From assembly GCF_014192715.1 (NCBI RefSeq), contig NZ_JACHYH010000001.1, forward strand, positions 248,001 to 312,000: a stretch of 64,000 nt of DNA. The letters are read 5' to 3'. Below the pieces are notes generated by a model, which worked only from the letters and a program-made list of their open reading frames with translations, did not search any database and had not been told where the DNA came from. This stretch comes from Luteibacter sp. Sphag1AF. Its GTDB lineage: Bacteria; Pseudomonadota; Gammaproteobacteria; Xanthomonadales; Rhodanobacteraceae. Positions 19,037-29,641 of the stretch are shown one piece after another (position 1 is the first letter of the stretch; each line of letters starts with the position of its first letter). Position numbers and translations under genes: made by a program.

Positions 19037-20071
19037 ATGAAACGCACACTTCCCCCACTGCTGGTCACACTGCTGTGCATCAGCGCCTCCTCCGCGGCAC
19101 ACGCGCAGTTCTTCGGCGAAACGCCGCACACGATGATCGTGACGTCCGATCCTCAGTACCCCTGGACCGACGTCACGGATCGCAACGGCAACCAGCCGGA
19201 TACAGAGAAAGAAGCCCACTCGCGTGACCTGATCCGCCAGCAGTACGAGAGCATCGCCAACTACCGTCGCGCGCGGCCCCATCTGAACATCCCGGTGATC
19301 ATCAACGGCGATCTCACGGCGTATGGCCACGGCTGGCAACGCAGCGTCATGAACGACATGTACAAGATCCTCGGCGACAACTATTACCTGGGCCTGGGCA
19401 ATCACGACTACGCGAACAACGTCAAACCGCCCGAAGGCGGCAGCCGCGGTTGTGCCAACAACGGCTGCGCACGGGACAGCCTGGACGGGCTGCGCGATCA
19501 CGTGCGCTCGCGCAAGGTGCTGTCGTTCGATTTTGCCGACCGAACCGGCGCATTCGGCGGCACGTTCGAGGGCAGCTACGCGTATGCCTTCGAAGCTCCC
19601 GGCTTCGAGCGCGTGGTGAACTTCCAGCTCAACAACTATCCGACCTACAAACTCTCGTTCACCACGAACAAGACCTTCAACTACCACTTCAACATCACCC
19701 CTTCCGTGCGGTGGCTGTCCGAGGTGCTGCCCAAGGTCAGCGCCAATACGCGCGACTACGATTTCGCCATCGTGCACGTGCACCAGCCGACGTGGCCGGC
19801 CAATGCTGATGACGTGTTCCGCGACCTCATGGCAAACAACAAGGTGCCCGTGGCCTTCGCAGGCCACTATCACGGCACGCTGGGGCGGCACTTCTACACG
19901 AGCAACTTCGGACAGGTGCCTGTGTTTCTCAGCGGCTCAGCGTCGCAACGTACGTACCTGATCGTGGAGCACTATCCGCGCGCCGGACTGCTTCGCGTCT
20001 TTGGCGTGCGTAACAACGATCCGGAGAACAAGCAGCTGATGGAAGAGATCCGCGTGCCGGGACACGGCTGA
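19037..20071 (+). CDS. Exported calcineurin-like metallophosphoesterase
   Basis: A 344-residue protein with a clear Sec signal peptide (KRTLPPLLVTLLCISASSAAHA, cleavage near residue 23). Metallophosphoesterase motifs run in order: SDPQYPW near residue 39 (a D-x-Q variant of the usual D-x-H), INGDLTAYGH, LGLGNHDY, then HVHQP and FAGHYHGT. These residues form a two-metal phosphoester-hydrolysing site. The protein should be periplasmic or secreted; the substrate is unknown. ATG 19037 has AAAAGGAATT just upstream, which decides it over an in-frame ATG at 18980. A strong bidirectional terminator follows. Confidence 0.82.
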   Translation: MKRTLPPLLVTLLCISASSAAHAQFFGETPHTMIVTSDPQYPWTDVTDRNGNQPDTEKEAHSRDLIRQQYESIANYRRARPHLNIPVIINGDLTAYGHGWQRSVMNDMYKILGDNYYLGLGNHDYANNVKPPEGGSRGCANNGCARDSLDGLRDHVRSRKVLSFDFADRTGAFGGTFEGSYAYAFEAPGFERVVNFQLNNYPTYKLSFTTNKTFNYHFNITPSVRWLSEVLPKVSANTRDYDFAIVHVHQPTWPANADDVFRDLMANNKVPVAFAGHYHGTLGRHFYTSNFGQVPVFLSGSASQRTYLIVEHYPRAGLLRVFGVRNNDPENKQLMEEIRVPGHG

Positions 20072-20078
20072 GACACGT

Positions 20079-20108
20079 AAAGGTGCGCCGCTTCGGCGGC
20101 GCGCCTTT
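20079..20108. terminator. Strong bidirectional terminator
   Basis: A 13-bp stem (AAAGGTGCGCCGC with GCGGCGCGCCTTT, one T-G pair) closed by a TTCG tetraloop sits between the convergent phosphoesterase and hda genes. It reaches the hda stop codon. Confidence 0.85.
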
Positions 20109-20803
20109 CAATCCTTGCGCAGCAGATTGCGCAGGAAAGGAACGGTCACGCGGCGCTGAGCCGCCAGTGACGCACGATCAAGCTGATCCAGAAGATCAAG
20201 CAATGCGCCCAGATCGCGGGCGTGATGTGCGAACAGCCAGTCGAGCACGTTTTCATCCAGCTCGATGCCGCGCACCTTCGCCTGCTCACGCATGATGGTG
20301 CGACGTTCGATATCGGTCAGCGGCTTGAGCAGCACCTGGGTGCACGAGCCCAGGCGCGAGCGCAGATCAGGCAGGATGATGTCCAGCGCCACCGACGGCG
20401 CGTGCGCCGCAAACAGCAGCGTGGCGCCCTCGGCACGAAAACGGTTGAACGTGTCGAACAGGGCGTGCTCGGCCAGATCATCCCCGGCGATGGCGTCGAT
20501 ATCGTCCAGCGCCAGCATGTCGCTGCCAGCCATGCCCCGGATGGCATCCGCACGCGATCCGCGCATGGACGCCAATGGCAGGTACTGCGCGGTACGACCC
20601 GCATCAATGGCCGCCTGGCAGGCGGCGATCAGAAGATGCGTGCGACCGCTGCCCGAAGGACCGGCCACGAACACCCATGGGGCAGCTGCCGAGACGGCGG
20701 TAAGGCGCACCGCTTCGATCGCCGCGGCATTCTCACCCGCGTACGTGTGCTCGAAGCGCTGGCGACGTGGCCAGCGAAGTGCGAGGGGAAGCTGCGTACT
20801 CAT
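20108..20803 (-). CDS. hda: DnaA regulatory inactivator Hda
   Basis: A 231-residue AAA+ protein that, bound to the DNA polymerase clamp, stimulates ATP hydrolysis by DnaA to prevent re-initiation. The clamp-binding motif QLPLAL is at residues 4-9, a modified Walker A GPSGSGRT at 48-55, and Walker B LALDDID near 97-103. Length equals E. coli Hda (about 233). Its ATG overlaps the stop of the upstream PerM-like gene (ATGA), indicating translational coupling. Confidence 0.93.
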   Translation of the reverse strand: MSTQLPLALRWPRRQRFEHTYAGENAAAIEAVRLTAVSAAAPWVFVAGPSGSGRTHLLIAACQAAIDAGRTAQYLPLASMRGSRADAIRGMAGSDMLALDDIDAIAGDDLAEHALFDTFNRFRAEGATLLFAAHAPSVALDIILPDLRSRLGSCTQVLLKPLTDIERRTIMREQAKVRGIELDENVLDWLFAHHARDLGALLDLLDQLDRASLAAQRRVTVPFLRNLLRKD

Positions 20804-21954
20804 GGACCTGCGTCATCGACCTTCTGGACATGGTGAGGCGTCACGGTAACGTCGACATCGACGTCTACCTCGACCTCATCGGGGATATCGGTGGCAGGCT
20901 CGGTATACAACTCACTTTCCTGATAACGGGCGAACACATAGCGAAGCAGCACGACCACCACGGAGGCGGCGGGCAGCGCGAGCAGGACACCCAGGAATCC
21001 AAACAGGTGACCACCAGCCAGTACGGCGAAAATCACCGCCACCGGATGCAGGCCGATCTTGCCGCCCACGAGGCGCGGCACCAGTACATAACCTTCCAGC
21101 AACTGGCCAACCGTGAACACGCCAGCCACCAGAAGCACGTGCGTCCAGTCGCCGTACTGAACCAGTGCGGCAATCAGGGCGGCAACGAAGCCGATCATGA
21201 AGCCCAAGTACGGCACGAAACTGAGCAAGCCGGCGATCATACCGATCAATGGACCAATAGAGATGCCAACCAGCGTCAAACCAAGGCCATAAAACACGCC
21301 AAGCGCCAGCATCACCAGCAGCTGGCCGCGTACGAAGGCGCCCAGCACCAGATCCGACTCACGCGACAGGTGCACCACCACCGGCTCGATGGAACGCGGC
21401 AGCATGCGGCGGATGTATTCGATCATCCGGTCCCAGTCGCGCAGCAGGTAGAACGCCACCACCGGAATAAGCACCAGGTTCGTCATCCACATGACGACGC
21501 CCATGCCCGACTGGGTGACCTTCGAAACGGTGGCGGCAAGCACCGTACCCACCGAACCGATGTGCTCCTTGACCGTGGCCACCAGCTTGTCGGTCTGGAA
21601 GGTGTCCGGATCAAGATGCAGCCGCTGCTGCACCCACGGCAAGGCCGTACCGCGCACCCACTCGATGTAGCGGGGAAGATTTTCCGAAAGGTTTTCCACC
21701 TGGTGCTGGATGAGCGGCACCAGCAGCAACAATGCGCCGATGAAAACAATGGAAATGACGGCAAAAACGATGCTTACCGCAAGCGTGCGTCCCATGCCGA
21801 GGCGTTGCAGGCGATCTGCCAGCGGGTCACCCAGATAGGCCAGCATCGCAGCCAGCGCGAAGGGCATGATGACCGGCGCAAGCAGCCAGATGAGGAAAAT
21901 GATGACCGCGGCAATACCCAGCAGCTGCCAGCGTCGCGAGGTGTCGTGAGTCAT
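20800..21954 (-). CDS. AI-2E family transporter (PerM-like)
   Basis: A 384-residue inner-membrane protein of the AI-2E transporter/PerM family. About eight hydrophobic segments are visible, including the family's LGIAAVIIFLIWLLAPVIMPF at the N-terminus and the conserved PGP-less loop region PRLVGGKIGLHPVAVIFAVLAGG near residue 315. Members have been linked to export of autoinducer or to Na+/H+ exchange; the function here is not decided. The C-terminus is acidic (EVDVDVDVTV). Gene order DUF2066-perM-hda is typical of gammaproteobacteria. Confidence 0.85.
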   Translation of the reverse strand: MTHDTSRRWQLLGIAAVIIFLIWLLAPVIMPFALAAMLAYLGDPLADRLQRLGMGRTLAVSIVFAVISIVFIGALLLLVPLIQHQVENLSENLPRYIEWVRGTALPWVQQRLHLDPDTFQTDKLVATVKEHIGSVGTVLAATVSKVTQSGMGVVMWMTNLVLIPVVAFYLLRDWDRMIEYIRRMLPRSIEPVVVHLSRESDLVLGAFVRGQLLVMLALGVFYGLGLTLVGISIGPLIGMIAGLLSFVPYLGFMIGFVAALIAALVQYGDWTHVLLVAGVFTVGQLLEGYVLVPRLVGGKIGLHPVAVIFAVLAGGHLFGFLGVLLALPAASVVVVLLRYVFARYQESELYTEPATDIPDEVEVDVDVDVTVTPHHVQKVDDAGP

Positions 21955-22068
21955 GCGCTATCCAATCGACAAAGTGAGAACCCGCCATTTTCCCGAGGCG
22001 GCCGTGACGCAAGTGTGCCCGATTGTGCCTGCCCCCGTGCCGCGCCCTGTTGCCGCGGCGCTTTCAAG

Positions 22069-23046
22069 TCAAGGCACCCAGCGCGTGCCGATATCAGCAC
22101 CTTCGTGGGCATCTGCCGAAAGGATATGACCACCGGCTGCGTAGCCGGAGATCAGCCGCGCCAGCGGTGCGGACGCCGTGACCGACAGCATGACGCCATC
22201 ATTGTGTGCGGAAAGGGTGGATACCGAACGTACGGCCGGGTCACTCTGGAAGGTGGCCAGGAGCGCAGCGTAGTCGGTGGCCGACTTCAGGCCCGACACC
22301 CAGATCTTGCCGCTGGATGCGCCGCTGGCCGAGGTCACGAACTGGCGGTCGAGGCGATCAGCCATGGCATTGGCGCCATTGGCCAGCAGCGCCGGAAGGG
22401 CTTCGCCGCTGTCTTTCCAGCTCTGCGAGCGGCCAGCGGAGACCAGCGTCCAGTCCGTGGTGCCGTCTTCGCGCACGGTGCCCTGCAGGATGAAACTGGT
22501 GTTGTACTGACGGGCCACATTGGCCAGCGTGGCCGCATCGGCGCCGGCGATGGCAAGCTGATCGGGCACCTCGTCGGCGCGCGGCGCCACAACCGGGTAG
22601 CCGCGGCTGTCCGCCATCTGCGACAGCGGCACCAGTTCCTGCGAGCCCAGAACCTTGCCGGCCGAATCGCGCACGATGACCAGAACCGGTGAGCGCGGGG
22701 CCGACGCCGCAGCGTCACCCACCGAGAGCACACGGCGAACGGCGCCTGGATCAAAGCTGACATTGAGCGTGAGGCCCGCCCCTGCCCGTGCGTACTGGTA
22801 TTGCTGAACAAGGCCGCCGGGCTGCTTCATGGCGTCGGCGTAACCGGGCTTGGAGCGCGGATCGGCGCCATTGTTGGCGCGGGCCAGGACCTGGGTCAGC
22901 GCGGAGGCGAAGGCCTGGTCCCGCACGGCCTGAGACGTGTCGGCGACGGGCACCGTGACCGAGTAATCGGTGGTCTGCGCCATGACGGGCGAAATCACCG
23001 CCAGGGCGAGCAGCATCAGGACAGCAAGAAGACGGCTTGGGCGCAT
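22069..23046 (-). CDS. DUF2066 domain-containing exported protein
   Basis: A 325-residue protein with a signal peptide (RPSRLLAVLMLLALAVISPVMAQ). The DUF2066 body begins at YSVTVPVADTSQAVRDQAFA and includes the QVLARANNG and YVQQYQY-type segments. Function of the family is unknown. It is regularly encoded between purM and perM/hda, as here. I took ATG 23046 because the signal peptide follows directly; a longer frame starting at 23109 overlaps the promoter region. Confidence 0.82.
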   Translation of the reverse strand: MRPSRLLAVLMLLALAVISPVMAQTTDYSVTVPVADTSQAVRDQAFASALTQVLARANNGADPRSKPGYADAMKQPGGLVQQYQYARAGAGLTLNVSFDPGAVRRVLSVGDAAASAPRSPVLVIVRDSAGKVLGSQELVPLSQMADSRGYPVVAPRADEVPDQLAIAGADAATLANVARQYNTSFILQGTVREDGTTDWTLVSAGRSQSWKDSGEALPALLANGANAMADRLDRQFVTSASGASSGKIWVSGLKSATDYAALLATFQSDPAVRSVSTLSAHNDGVMLSVTASAPLARLISGYAAGGHILSADAHEGADIGTRWVP

Positions 23047-23062
23047 GGCGGGTAGGCATCGC

Positions 23063-23090
23063 ACTATATAGAAAGAGGGAGTCTGCCCAA
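23063..23090 (-). promoter_or_regulatory. Candidate promoter for DUF2066-perM-hda
   Basis: On the minus strand TTGGGC (-35) and TATAGT (-10) are separated by 16 bp, ending 17 bp before the start codon. The match is moderate and untested. Confidence 0.4.
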
Positions 23091-23178
23091 TCCGGCTGCC
23101 GCCGTCCATGGCCGGTCATCAAGGTCGGGCGTGCATGCTGTTATCATTGCGCGTTTCATCAGCGCCGGAATCGCCATC

Positions 23179-24216
23179 ATGTCCTCCGACCAGGGCTCCC
23201 TCACCTACCGTGCCGCCGGCGTCGACATTGATGCAGGCAACGCCGTTGTCGAACGCATCAAGCCGTTGGTGAAGCGCACCTTCCGCCCCGAAGTCATGGG
23301 CGGGCTGGGCGGTTTCGGCGGTCTTTTTGATCTCTCCGGCCGCTACCGCGAGCCCGTACTGGTTTCCGGTACCGACGGCGTGGGCACCAAGCTGAAGCTT
23401 GCCCAGCAGCTCGGACGCCACGACACCATCGGCATCGACCTTGTTGGCATGTGCGTCAACGATGTACTGGTCCAGGGTGCCGAACCCCTCTTTTTCCTCG
23501 ACTACTTCGCCACCGGCAAGCTGAACGTCGATACCACCGTATCGGTGGTGGGCGGCATTGCGCGCGGTTGCGAGCTGGCCGGATGCGCCCTGATCGGCGG
23601 CGAAACGGCCGAAATGCCGGACATGTATCCGCCGGGCGAATACGACCTGGCCGGCTTCACGGTCGGCGCCGTAGAAAAATCTGAAATGCTCGACGGCAGC
23701 GGCATCGTCGCTGGCGACGTGGTTCTGGGTGTGGCCTCCTCCGGCCCGCACTCCAACGGGTATTCGCTGATCCGCCGCATCCTTGAGCGCGCCGGCAGCC
23801 CGCTGGACACCGACCTGGACGGCGTGTCGCTGGGCGATGCCCTGATGGCGCCGACCACGATCTACGTGAAGCCCATCCTCGACCTGGTAAAGAACGTGCC
23901 GGTCCATGGCATGGCCCACATCACCGGTGGCGGCCTGAAGGAAAACATCATCCGCGTCGTGCCCGATGGCCTGGGTATCGAGCTGGACAGCGCCTCCTGG
24001 CCGCTGCCGCCCGTGTTCCAGTGGCTGCAGCGCGAAGGCAACGTCGAGCGCGAAGAAATGTGGCGCACGTTCAACTGCGGCATCGGCTTCACCGTGCTGC
24101 TGGCCGCTGCCGACGTGGCCGCCGCTCAGGAAGCACTGAGCAAGCATGGCCTGGCCTCGTGGACGATTGGCTCCATCGTCGAGGCCACGGGCGAAGAACG
24201 CGTCCACATCGCCTGA
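23179..24216 (+). CDS. purM: Phosphoribosylformylglycinamidine cyclo-ligase PurM (AIR synthetase)
   Basis: A 345-residue enzyme closing the imidazole ring in the fifth step of purine synthesis, using ATP. The N-terminus ([21 protein letters not shown], then [13 protein letters not shown]) is diagnostic. ATP/substrate segments [13 protein letters not shown] and [18 protein letters not shown] are intact. Length equals E. coli PurM (345). ATG 23179 fits the family start, so the earlier in-frame ATG at 23131 is not used. purN follows 4 bp later. Confidence 0.97.
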   Translation: MSSDQGSLTYRAAGVDIDAGNAVVERIKPLVKRTFRPEVMGGLGGFGGLFDLSGRYREPVLVSGTDGVGTKLKLAQQLGRHDTIGIDLVGMCVNDVLVQGAEPLFFLDYFATGKLNVDTTVSVVGGIARGCELAGCALIGGETAEMPDMYPPGEYDLAGFTVGAVEKSEMLDGSGIVAGDVVLGVASSGPHSNGYSLIRRILERAGSPLDTDLDGVSLGDALMAPTTIYVKPILDLVKNVPVHGMAHITGGGLKENIIRVVPDGLGIELDSASWPLPPVFQWLQREGNVEREEMWRTFNCGIGFTVLLAAADVAAAQEALSKHGLASWTIGSIVEATGEERVHIA

Positions 24217-24220
24217 TCCC

Positions 24221-24895
24221 GTGTCCGCCCGTCCCCTGCGCATCGCCGCGCTCGCCTCCGGGCGCGGCAGCAATCTCTCGGCGCTGATCGCTGCGCGCGA
24301 TGCCGGCGAGCTGGCGGCCGAGTTCGTGTTGGTGGGTAGCGACAAGGCGGCCGCTGGCGCGCTGGATATCGCGGCGGCCGCCGGCATTCCCACGCTGTCG
24401 CTGAATCCGCGCGACTTCCCCACGCGCAGGGACTTCGATCTCGAACTGTTCCGGCGCGTGGAAGCCAGCGGCGCCGATTTGCTGGTGCTCGCCGGATTCA
24501 TGCGCATCGTGGATGCCGACGCCATTGCGCCGTGGGCCGGTCGCGCCATCAATGTGCACCCATCGTTGCTGCCGAAATACCGCGGCCTGCACACGCATCG
24601 CCGCTGCCTCGAAGCGGGCGACGCCGAGCACGGCGCCAGCGTTCACTTCGTTACGGCAGAACTGGATGGCGGCCCGGTCATCGCGCAAGCGCGCATTGCG
24701 GTTCAACCGGACGACACCGAAGAGTCGCTGGCCCAGCGTCTGCTGCGCGAGGAACACCGACTTCTGCCAGCCACCGTCGCCGCCATTGCTTCAGGCCGGC
24801 TGACCTGGCGCGACGCCCCCTTCCTTGATGGCGAAGCACTTCGCGAGCCGTTGATTCTTGCGACGTCCGGGCAATTGCAGCTGCGCCACGTTTAA
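24221..24895 (+). CDS. purN: Phosphoribosylglycinamide formyltransferase PurN
   Basis: A 224-residue enzyme transferring formyl from 10-formyltetrahydrofolate to GAR in purine synthesis. The phosphate-binding loop ASGRGSNL lies near residue 13. The catalytic Asn and His are in INVHPSLLPKYRG, and the catalytic Asp in AELDGGPVIAQ. The start is the GTG at 24221, 4 bp after the purM stop; the in-frame ATG at 24146 would lie inside purM. Coupled expression with purM is expected. Confidence 0.96.
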   Translation: MSARPLRIAALASGRGSNLSALIAARDAGELAAEFVLVGSDKAAAGALDIAAAAGIPTLSLNPRDFPTRRDFDLELFRRVEASGADLLVLAGFMRIVDADAIAPWAGRAINVHPSLLPKYRGLHTHRRCLEAGDAEHGASVHFVTAELDGGPVIAQARIAVQPDDTEESLAQRLLREEHRLLPATVAAIASGRLTWRDAPFLDGEALREPLILATSGQLQLRHV

Positions 24896-24955
24896 GTGGC
24901 GGGCGTTACCCGCTTCCTGTGCCATCGTTCAGGATCGCGAGCTAAACTCGGGCAC

Positions 24956-25666
24956 ATGACTATCTCATCCCGACTCCTGCGCAGTACCGCCCTCGTCCTC
25001 GCCCTGGTCGCTGGCCCGGCTCTCGCCGCCGAAAGCGTGCCCCAGGCATTCACCGCCACCTACCAGGTCCTGAAGGACGGTGATCCGCTTGGTGAAGCCA
25101 CGCTCACGCTGAAGGCCGCCGGCAATGGCGAGTACGAGTACAGCAATGTCTCCAAGGGCACCGCTGGCCTCGCCGCCATGCTCGGCGCCAACGTCAGTGA
25201 AGTGTCACGCTTCCGCTGGTCGGGCAACGTGCCCGAAGCCCTCTCTTACGACTACACCATGAGTGCGCTCAAGACCAAGACGCGCCGCCTCCAGGTTGAC
25301 TGGAACAGCAAGCAGGTCAACGTTGACGACAACGGCAAGTCGTTCAAGTACGACGCTGCGGTCGGCATGGTGGAGCGCAACACGTTGCCGCTCGCCCTCG
25401 GCGTTGCGCTGCGCGCAGGCGAACAGCAGGTCAGCATTCCGGTGGCCGTGAAGCAGGAAGTGCAGAGCCAGCAGTTCAAGGTGTCAGGCAAGGAACAGGT
25501 CACGGTGCCGGCGGGCTCGTTTGACGCCGTGCGCGTGGATCGCGTGGACGCCGACCGCGGCTTCAACGCATGGTACGTGCCGGCGAAATTCCCGGTGCCG
25601 GTGAAGCTCGCGCAGAAAGACGGCGGCAACCTGACGATGGAACTGAAAAGCTTCTCGGGCAAGTAA
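24956..25666 (+). CDS. DUF3108 periplasmic protein
   Basis: A 236-residue protein with a signal peptide (SSRLLRSTALVLALVAGPALAAE, residues about 3-25). The body is beta-rich with the DUF3108 pattern: FTATYQVLKDGDPLGEATLTL, VERNTLPLALGVALRAGE, and the terminal FNAWYVPAKFPVPVKLAQKDGG. The family is of unknown function and commonly sits beside purN in this order. ATG 24956 begins the signal peptide. A strong terminator follows the stop. Confidence 0.83.
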   Translation: MTISSRLLRSTALVLALVAGPALAAESVPQAFTATYQVLKDGDPLGEATLTLKAAGNGEYEYSNVSKGTAGLAAMLGANVSEVSRFRWSGNVPEALSYDYTMSALKTKTRRLQVDWNSKQVNVDDNGKSFKYDAAVGMVERNTLPLALGVALRAGEQQVSIPVAVKQEVQSQQFKVSGKEQVTVPAGSFDAVRVDRVDADRGFNAWYVPAKFPVPVKLAQKDGGNLTMELKSFSGK

Positions 25667-25692
25667 CCCGTTCGGCGTCAGCGGTCAGCAAA

Positions 25693-25727
25693 CAAAAAGA
25701 ACGCGCCTCCGGGGCGCGTTCTTTTTG
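25693..25727. terminator. Strong bidirectional terminator
   Basis: A 15-bp stem from CAAAAAGAACGCGCC with its complement GGCGCGTTCTTTTTG lies between the convergent DUF3108 and murA genes. It has A-tract/T-tract ends in both directions. Confidence 0.9.
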
Positions 25728-25746
25728 TCGGGCAGGTTAACTGCCC

Positions 25747-27021
<1,275 letters not shown>

Positions 27022-27052
27022 TTAAGAGGACTACAGAGGCATCGCGGCGCCG

Positions 27053-27292
27053 TCAGCGGCGCGCGGCGGCCTCGTCCGGAGTGAGGGTCTTGAGGCCAAG
27101 CGCATGAATCGCGCCACCCATAAGGTCGCCGAGGGTGGCGTAAACGAGGCGATGGCGGGCAAGCGGGAGCTTGCCGGCGAACTGTTCGGCAATGACGTCG
27201 GCTTCGAAATGAACGCCGTCGTCGCCGCGGACATCCGCCCGGGCGCCGGGCAGGCCGCTTTCAATCAATGCCTGGATACGGGCAGCGTCCAT
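27053..27292 (-). CDS. ibaG: BolA-family protein IbaG
   Basis: A 79-residue BolA-like protein. The fold pattern is visible with the invariant His in LARHRLVYATLGDLM and the helix GGAIHALGLKTLTPDEA. BolA-family proteins partner with monothiol glutaredoxins through a shared [2Fe-2S] cluster; IbaG is the acid-stress member usually encoded next to murA. It is divergent from kdsD. Confidence 0.88.
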   Translation of the reverse strand: MDAARIQALIESGLPGARADVRGDDGVHFEADVIAEQFAGKLPLARHRLVYATLGDLMGGAIHALGLKTLTPDEAAARR

Positions 27293-27445
27293 GAGGTCTC
27301 CGGGTATAGAGGGTCGGCCGTTGTGCCGGGCGGATTCAAAACGAACCCTGAATCACCGGTCGATGGCAGCGACGATAAAATGAGAATATGTAATGGTAAT
27401 GGAAATCCGGTGTCGCAGAAATGGACGCCTCAAGGCAGAGACCTC

Positions 27446-28459
27446 ATGAACGCCCGTATCGCTGCACCCGTCAAACCCGCTCATGTGAACGCCGATGCCG
27501 TGCTCAGGAGCGCGCGCACGGTCATTGCGACCGAAGCCGCCGCCATCCGGGCGCTGGAGTCGCGCATCGACACCACCTTCGTCGAAGCCTGCCACCTCAT
27601 CCTGGGGTGCAAGGGCCGGGTCGTCGTGTCAGGCATGGGCAAATCCGGACATATCGCCCGCAAGATCGCCGCCACGCTCGCCTCCACGGGCACCCCTGCG
27701 TTCTTTGTGCACCCGGGTGAAGCCAGCCATGGCGATCTGGGCATGATCATGCCCGATGACATCCTGCTGGCCATTTCCTACTCCGGCGAGACGGACGAAC
27801 TGCTTTTCATCCTGCCCGCCATCAAGCGCCAGAGCATTCCGGTCATTTCGGTCACCGGCAACCCGAAGTCCTCGCTGGCCACCCAGGCCAACGTGAATCT
27901 GGACGCTGGCATCCCGTCCGAAGCCTGCCCGCACGGTCTGGCGCCTACCGCCAGCACCACCGCCGCACTGGTGGTGGGTGATGCGCTGGCCATCGCGCTG
28001 CTGGAAGCCCGGGGCTTCACGGCAGACGACTTCGCCCGCTCGCACCCGGCCGGCAGCCTCGGCCGTCGCCTGCTGCTGCATATTTCCGACGTGATGCACG
28101 CGGGTGACGACGTCCCCGTCGTGGGGCCGGACGCCACGCTGACCCAGGCGCTGATGGAAATGACCCGCAAGCATCTGGGCATGACGGCCGTGGTAGACGC
28201 CGACCGGCGCCTGCTGGGCGTGTTCACCGACGGTGACCTGCGCCGCGCCCTGGACGACGACGGCGTGGACCTGCGCGGCGCCACAGTGGCCGAACTCATG
28301 ACCCGCGGCCCGAAAACCATCGGCTCGGACAAGCTGGCCGTTGAAGCGGCCCAGCTCATGGAGCAGTACCAGATTCACGCCCTGCTGGTCGTGGACGAAG
28401 CGCAGCGCGTCGTGGGCGCCCTGAACATTCACGACCTGCTCCGCGCCCGCGTAGTCTGA
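27446..28459 (+). CDS. kdsD: Arabinose-5-phosphate isomerase KdsD
   Basis: A 337-residue enzyme converting ribulose 5-phosphate to arabinose 5-phosphate, the first step of KDO synthesis for LPS. An N-terminal SIS sugar-isomerase domain carries VVSGMGKSGHIARKIAATL and ISYSGETDELL. Two CBS domains follow (ISDVMH...TDGDLRR; MTRGPKTI...VGALNIHDLL). Length matches E. coli KdsD (328). I chose ATG 27446, which gives the family N-terminus; an in-frame ATG at 27104 would run through the opposing ibaG gene. It heads the kdsD-kdsC-lptC-lptA-lptB run. Confidence 0.95.
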   Translation: MNARIAAPVKPAHVNADAVLRSARTVIATEAAAIRALESRIDTTFVEACHLILGCKGRVVVSGMGKSGHIARKIAATLASTGTPAFFVHPGEASHGDLGMIMPDDILLAISYSGETDELLFILPAIKRQSIPVISVTGNPKSSLATQANVNLDAGIPSEACPHGLAPTASTTAALVVGDALAIALLEARGFTADDFARSHPAGSLGRRLLLHISDVMHAGDDVPVVGPDATLTQALMEMTRKHLGMTAVVDADRRLLGVFTDGDLRRALDDDGVDLRGATVAELMTRGPKTIGSDKLAVEAAQLMEQYQIHALLVVDEAQRVVGALNIHDLLRARVV

Positions 28460-28493
28460 TCCTCCCGTCAGCAACACCCTGAAGCGAATCGTC

Positions 28494-29042
28494 ATGGCTT
28501 ATAAGCATTACATCGACATCCCTGCCGACGTGGCCGAGCGGGCCAGAAGCGTCCGCCTTGCCGTGTTCGATGTCGATGGCACCCTGACCGATGGTCGCCT
28601 CTGGTATGCCGAAGACGGGCGCGAGACCAAGGTGTTCCACGTCCACGACGGCCTGGGCCTCAAGCGCCTTCAGGACAACGGCGTCAAGGTGGCCATCATC
28701 ACCGCCCGCATCAGCCACCCGGTGGCACTGCGTGCGGAAGAGCTGGACATCGCCCACGTCTACCAGGGCCAGAAAGACAAGCGCGCCTGCCTCATCGAGC
28801 TGACCCACGCGCTGCACATGTCGCCCGCCGAAGCGGTGTTCGTGGGCGACGACCTCCCTGACCTGCCCGCCATGAGCATCAGCGGCCTGGCCGTGGCCGT
28901 GGCCAACGCCCACCCCTGGGTGGCGGAGCGCGCCCACTGGCGCACCCGCCTTTCCGGTGGTTACGGCGCGGCACGCGAAGTGGCTGACATGATCCTCGCC
29001 GCCCAGGGCAAGGCACAGGCCGAGCTGGACCGCTGGCTGTGA
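28494..29042 (+). CDS. kdsC: 3-deoxy-D-manno-octulosonate 8-phosphate phosphatase KdsC
   Basis: A 182-residue HAD-superfamily phosphatase releasing KDO from KDO 8-phosphate. Motif I is FDVDGTLTDG with the nucleophile Asp26 and Asp28. ITAR supplies motif II, K in QKDKRACL motif III, and VGDDLPDLP motif IV. It works as a capless tetramer like its E. coli counterpart (188 residues). The lptC start overlaps its stop (GTGA), so the two are coupled. Confidence 0.95.
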   Translation: MAYKHYIDIPADVAERARSVRLAVFDVDGTLTDGRLWYAEDGRETKVFHVHDGLGLKRLQDNGVKVAIITARISHPVALRAEELDIAHVYQGQKDKRACLIELTHALHMSPAEAVFVGDDLPDLPAMSISGLAVAVANAHPWVAERAHWRTRLSGGYGAAREVADMILAAQGKAQAELDRWL

Positions 29043-29641
29043 GCGTTTTCAATCTTCTGCGCGACCGCAACAGCACCACGGCAGGCGTGGCCCTGGCCGT
29101 GCTGCTGGGCGCCAGCGTGCTGCTGTATTACTGGGTGGCACCGGAGGCCAAGAAAAGCGACTTCGTGGGCCCGCCCCGCTCCGGCTACACGCTGATCAAC
29201 TTCACCCTCGACTCCTACAACGAGGAAGGCAAGGCCGCGTTCCAGCTGATTGCCCCTCACCTGGAGCGTCGCGAGGGCGACGAGTCGCTGTACATCAATG
29301 CGCCCGATTTCGTCCTGCCCTCGGTCAAGACCGTGGCCCCGCCCTGGAAGGGCAATTCCCAGTACGGCTGGGTCAACAAGGACGGCAGCCTGCTGAAACT
29401 GCAGGGCAAGGTGTTCATGCAGCGCCCGGCGTTCGGCACCACCCAGGCTGCGCAGATCACCACCTCGGAGGTCACGGCGTGGCCGAAGGAAAACCGCCTT
29501 GAGACCGACGAAGCAGCCCAGATCGTTCAGGGAACATCTACAATGAACGGCATTGGCATGCGCGCCAATCTCGACACCAAGCACCTGGAGCTACTCGATG
29601 ACGTCCACAGTTCGTTTCAGCCCCAGCCGCGCAAGCGCTAG
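29039..29641 (+). CDS. lptC: LPS export system protein LptC
   Basis: A 200-residue bitopic inner-membrane protein that passes LPS from the LptBFG extractor to LptA. One membrane helix (GVALAVLLGASVLLYYWVA, residues about 16-34) precedes a periplasmic beta-jellyroll. The start is a GTG overlapping the kdsC stop. The 3' end overlaps the start of lptA by 44 bp. Confidence 0.9.
   Translation: MSVFNLLRDRNSTTAGVALAVLLGASVLLYYWVAPEAKKSDFVGPPRSGYTLINFTLDSYNEEGKAAFQLIAPHLERREGDESLYINAPDFVLPSVKTVAPPWKGNSQYGWVNKDGSLLKLQGKVFMQRPAFGTTQAAQITTSEVTAWPKENRLETDEAAQIVQGTSTMNGIGMRANLDTKHLELLDDVHSSFQPQPRKR

Noticed and set aside
27104-27445. N-terminal extension of KdsD
   Set aside because: It runs antisense through ibaG and has no similarity to the SIS domain; conserved sequence begins just after 27446.
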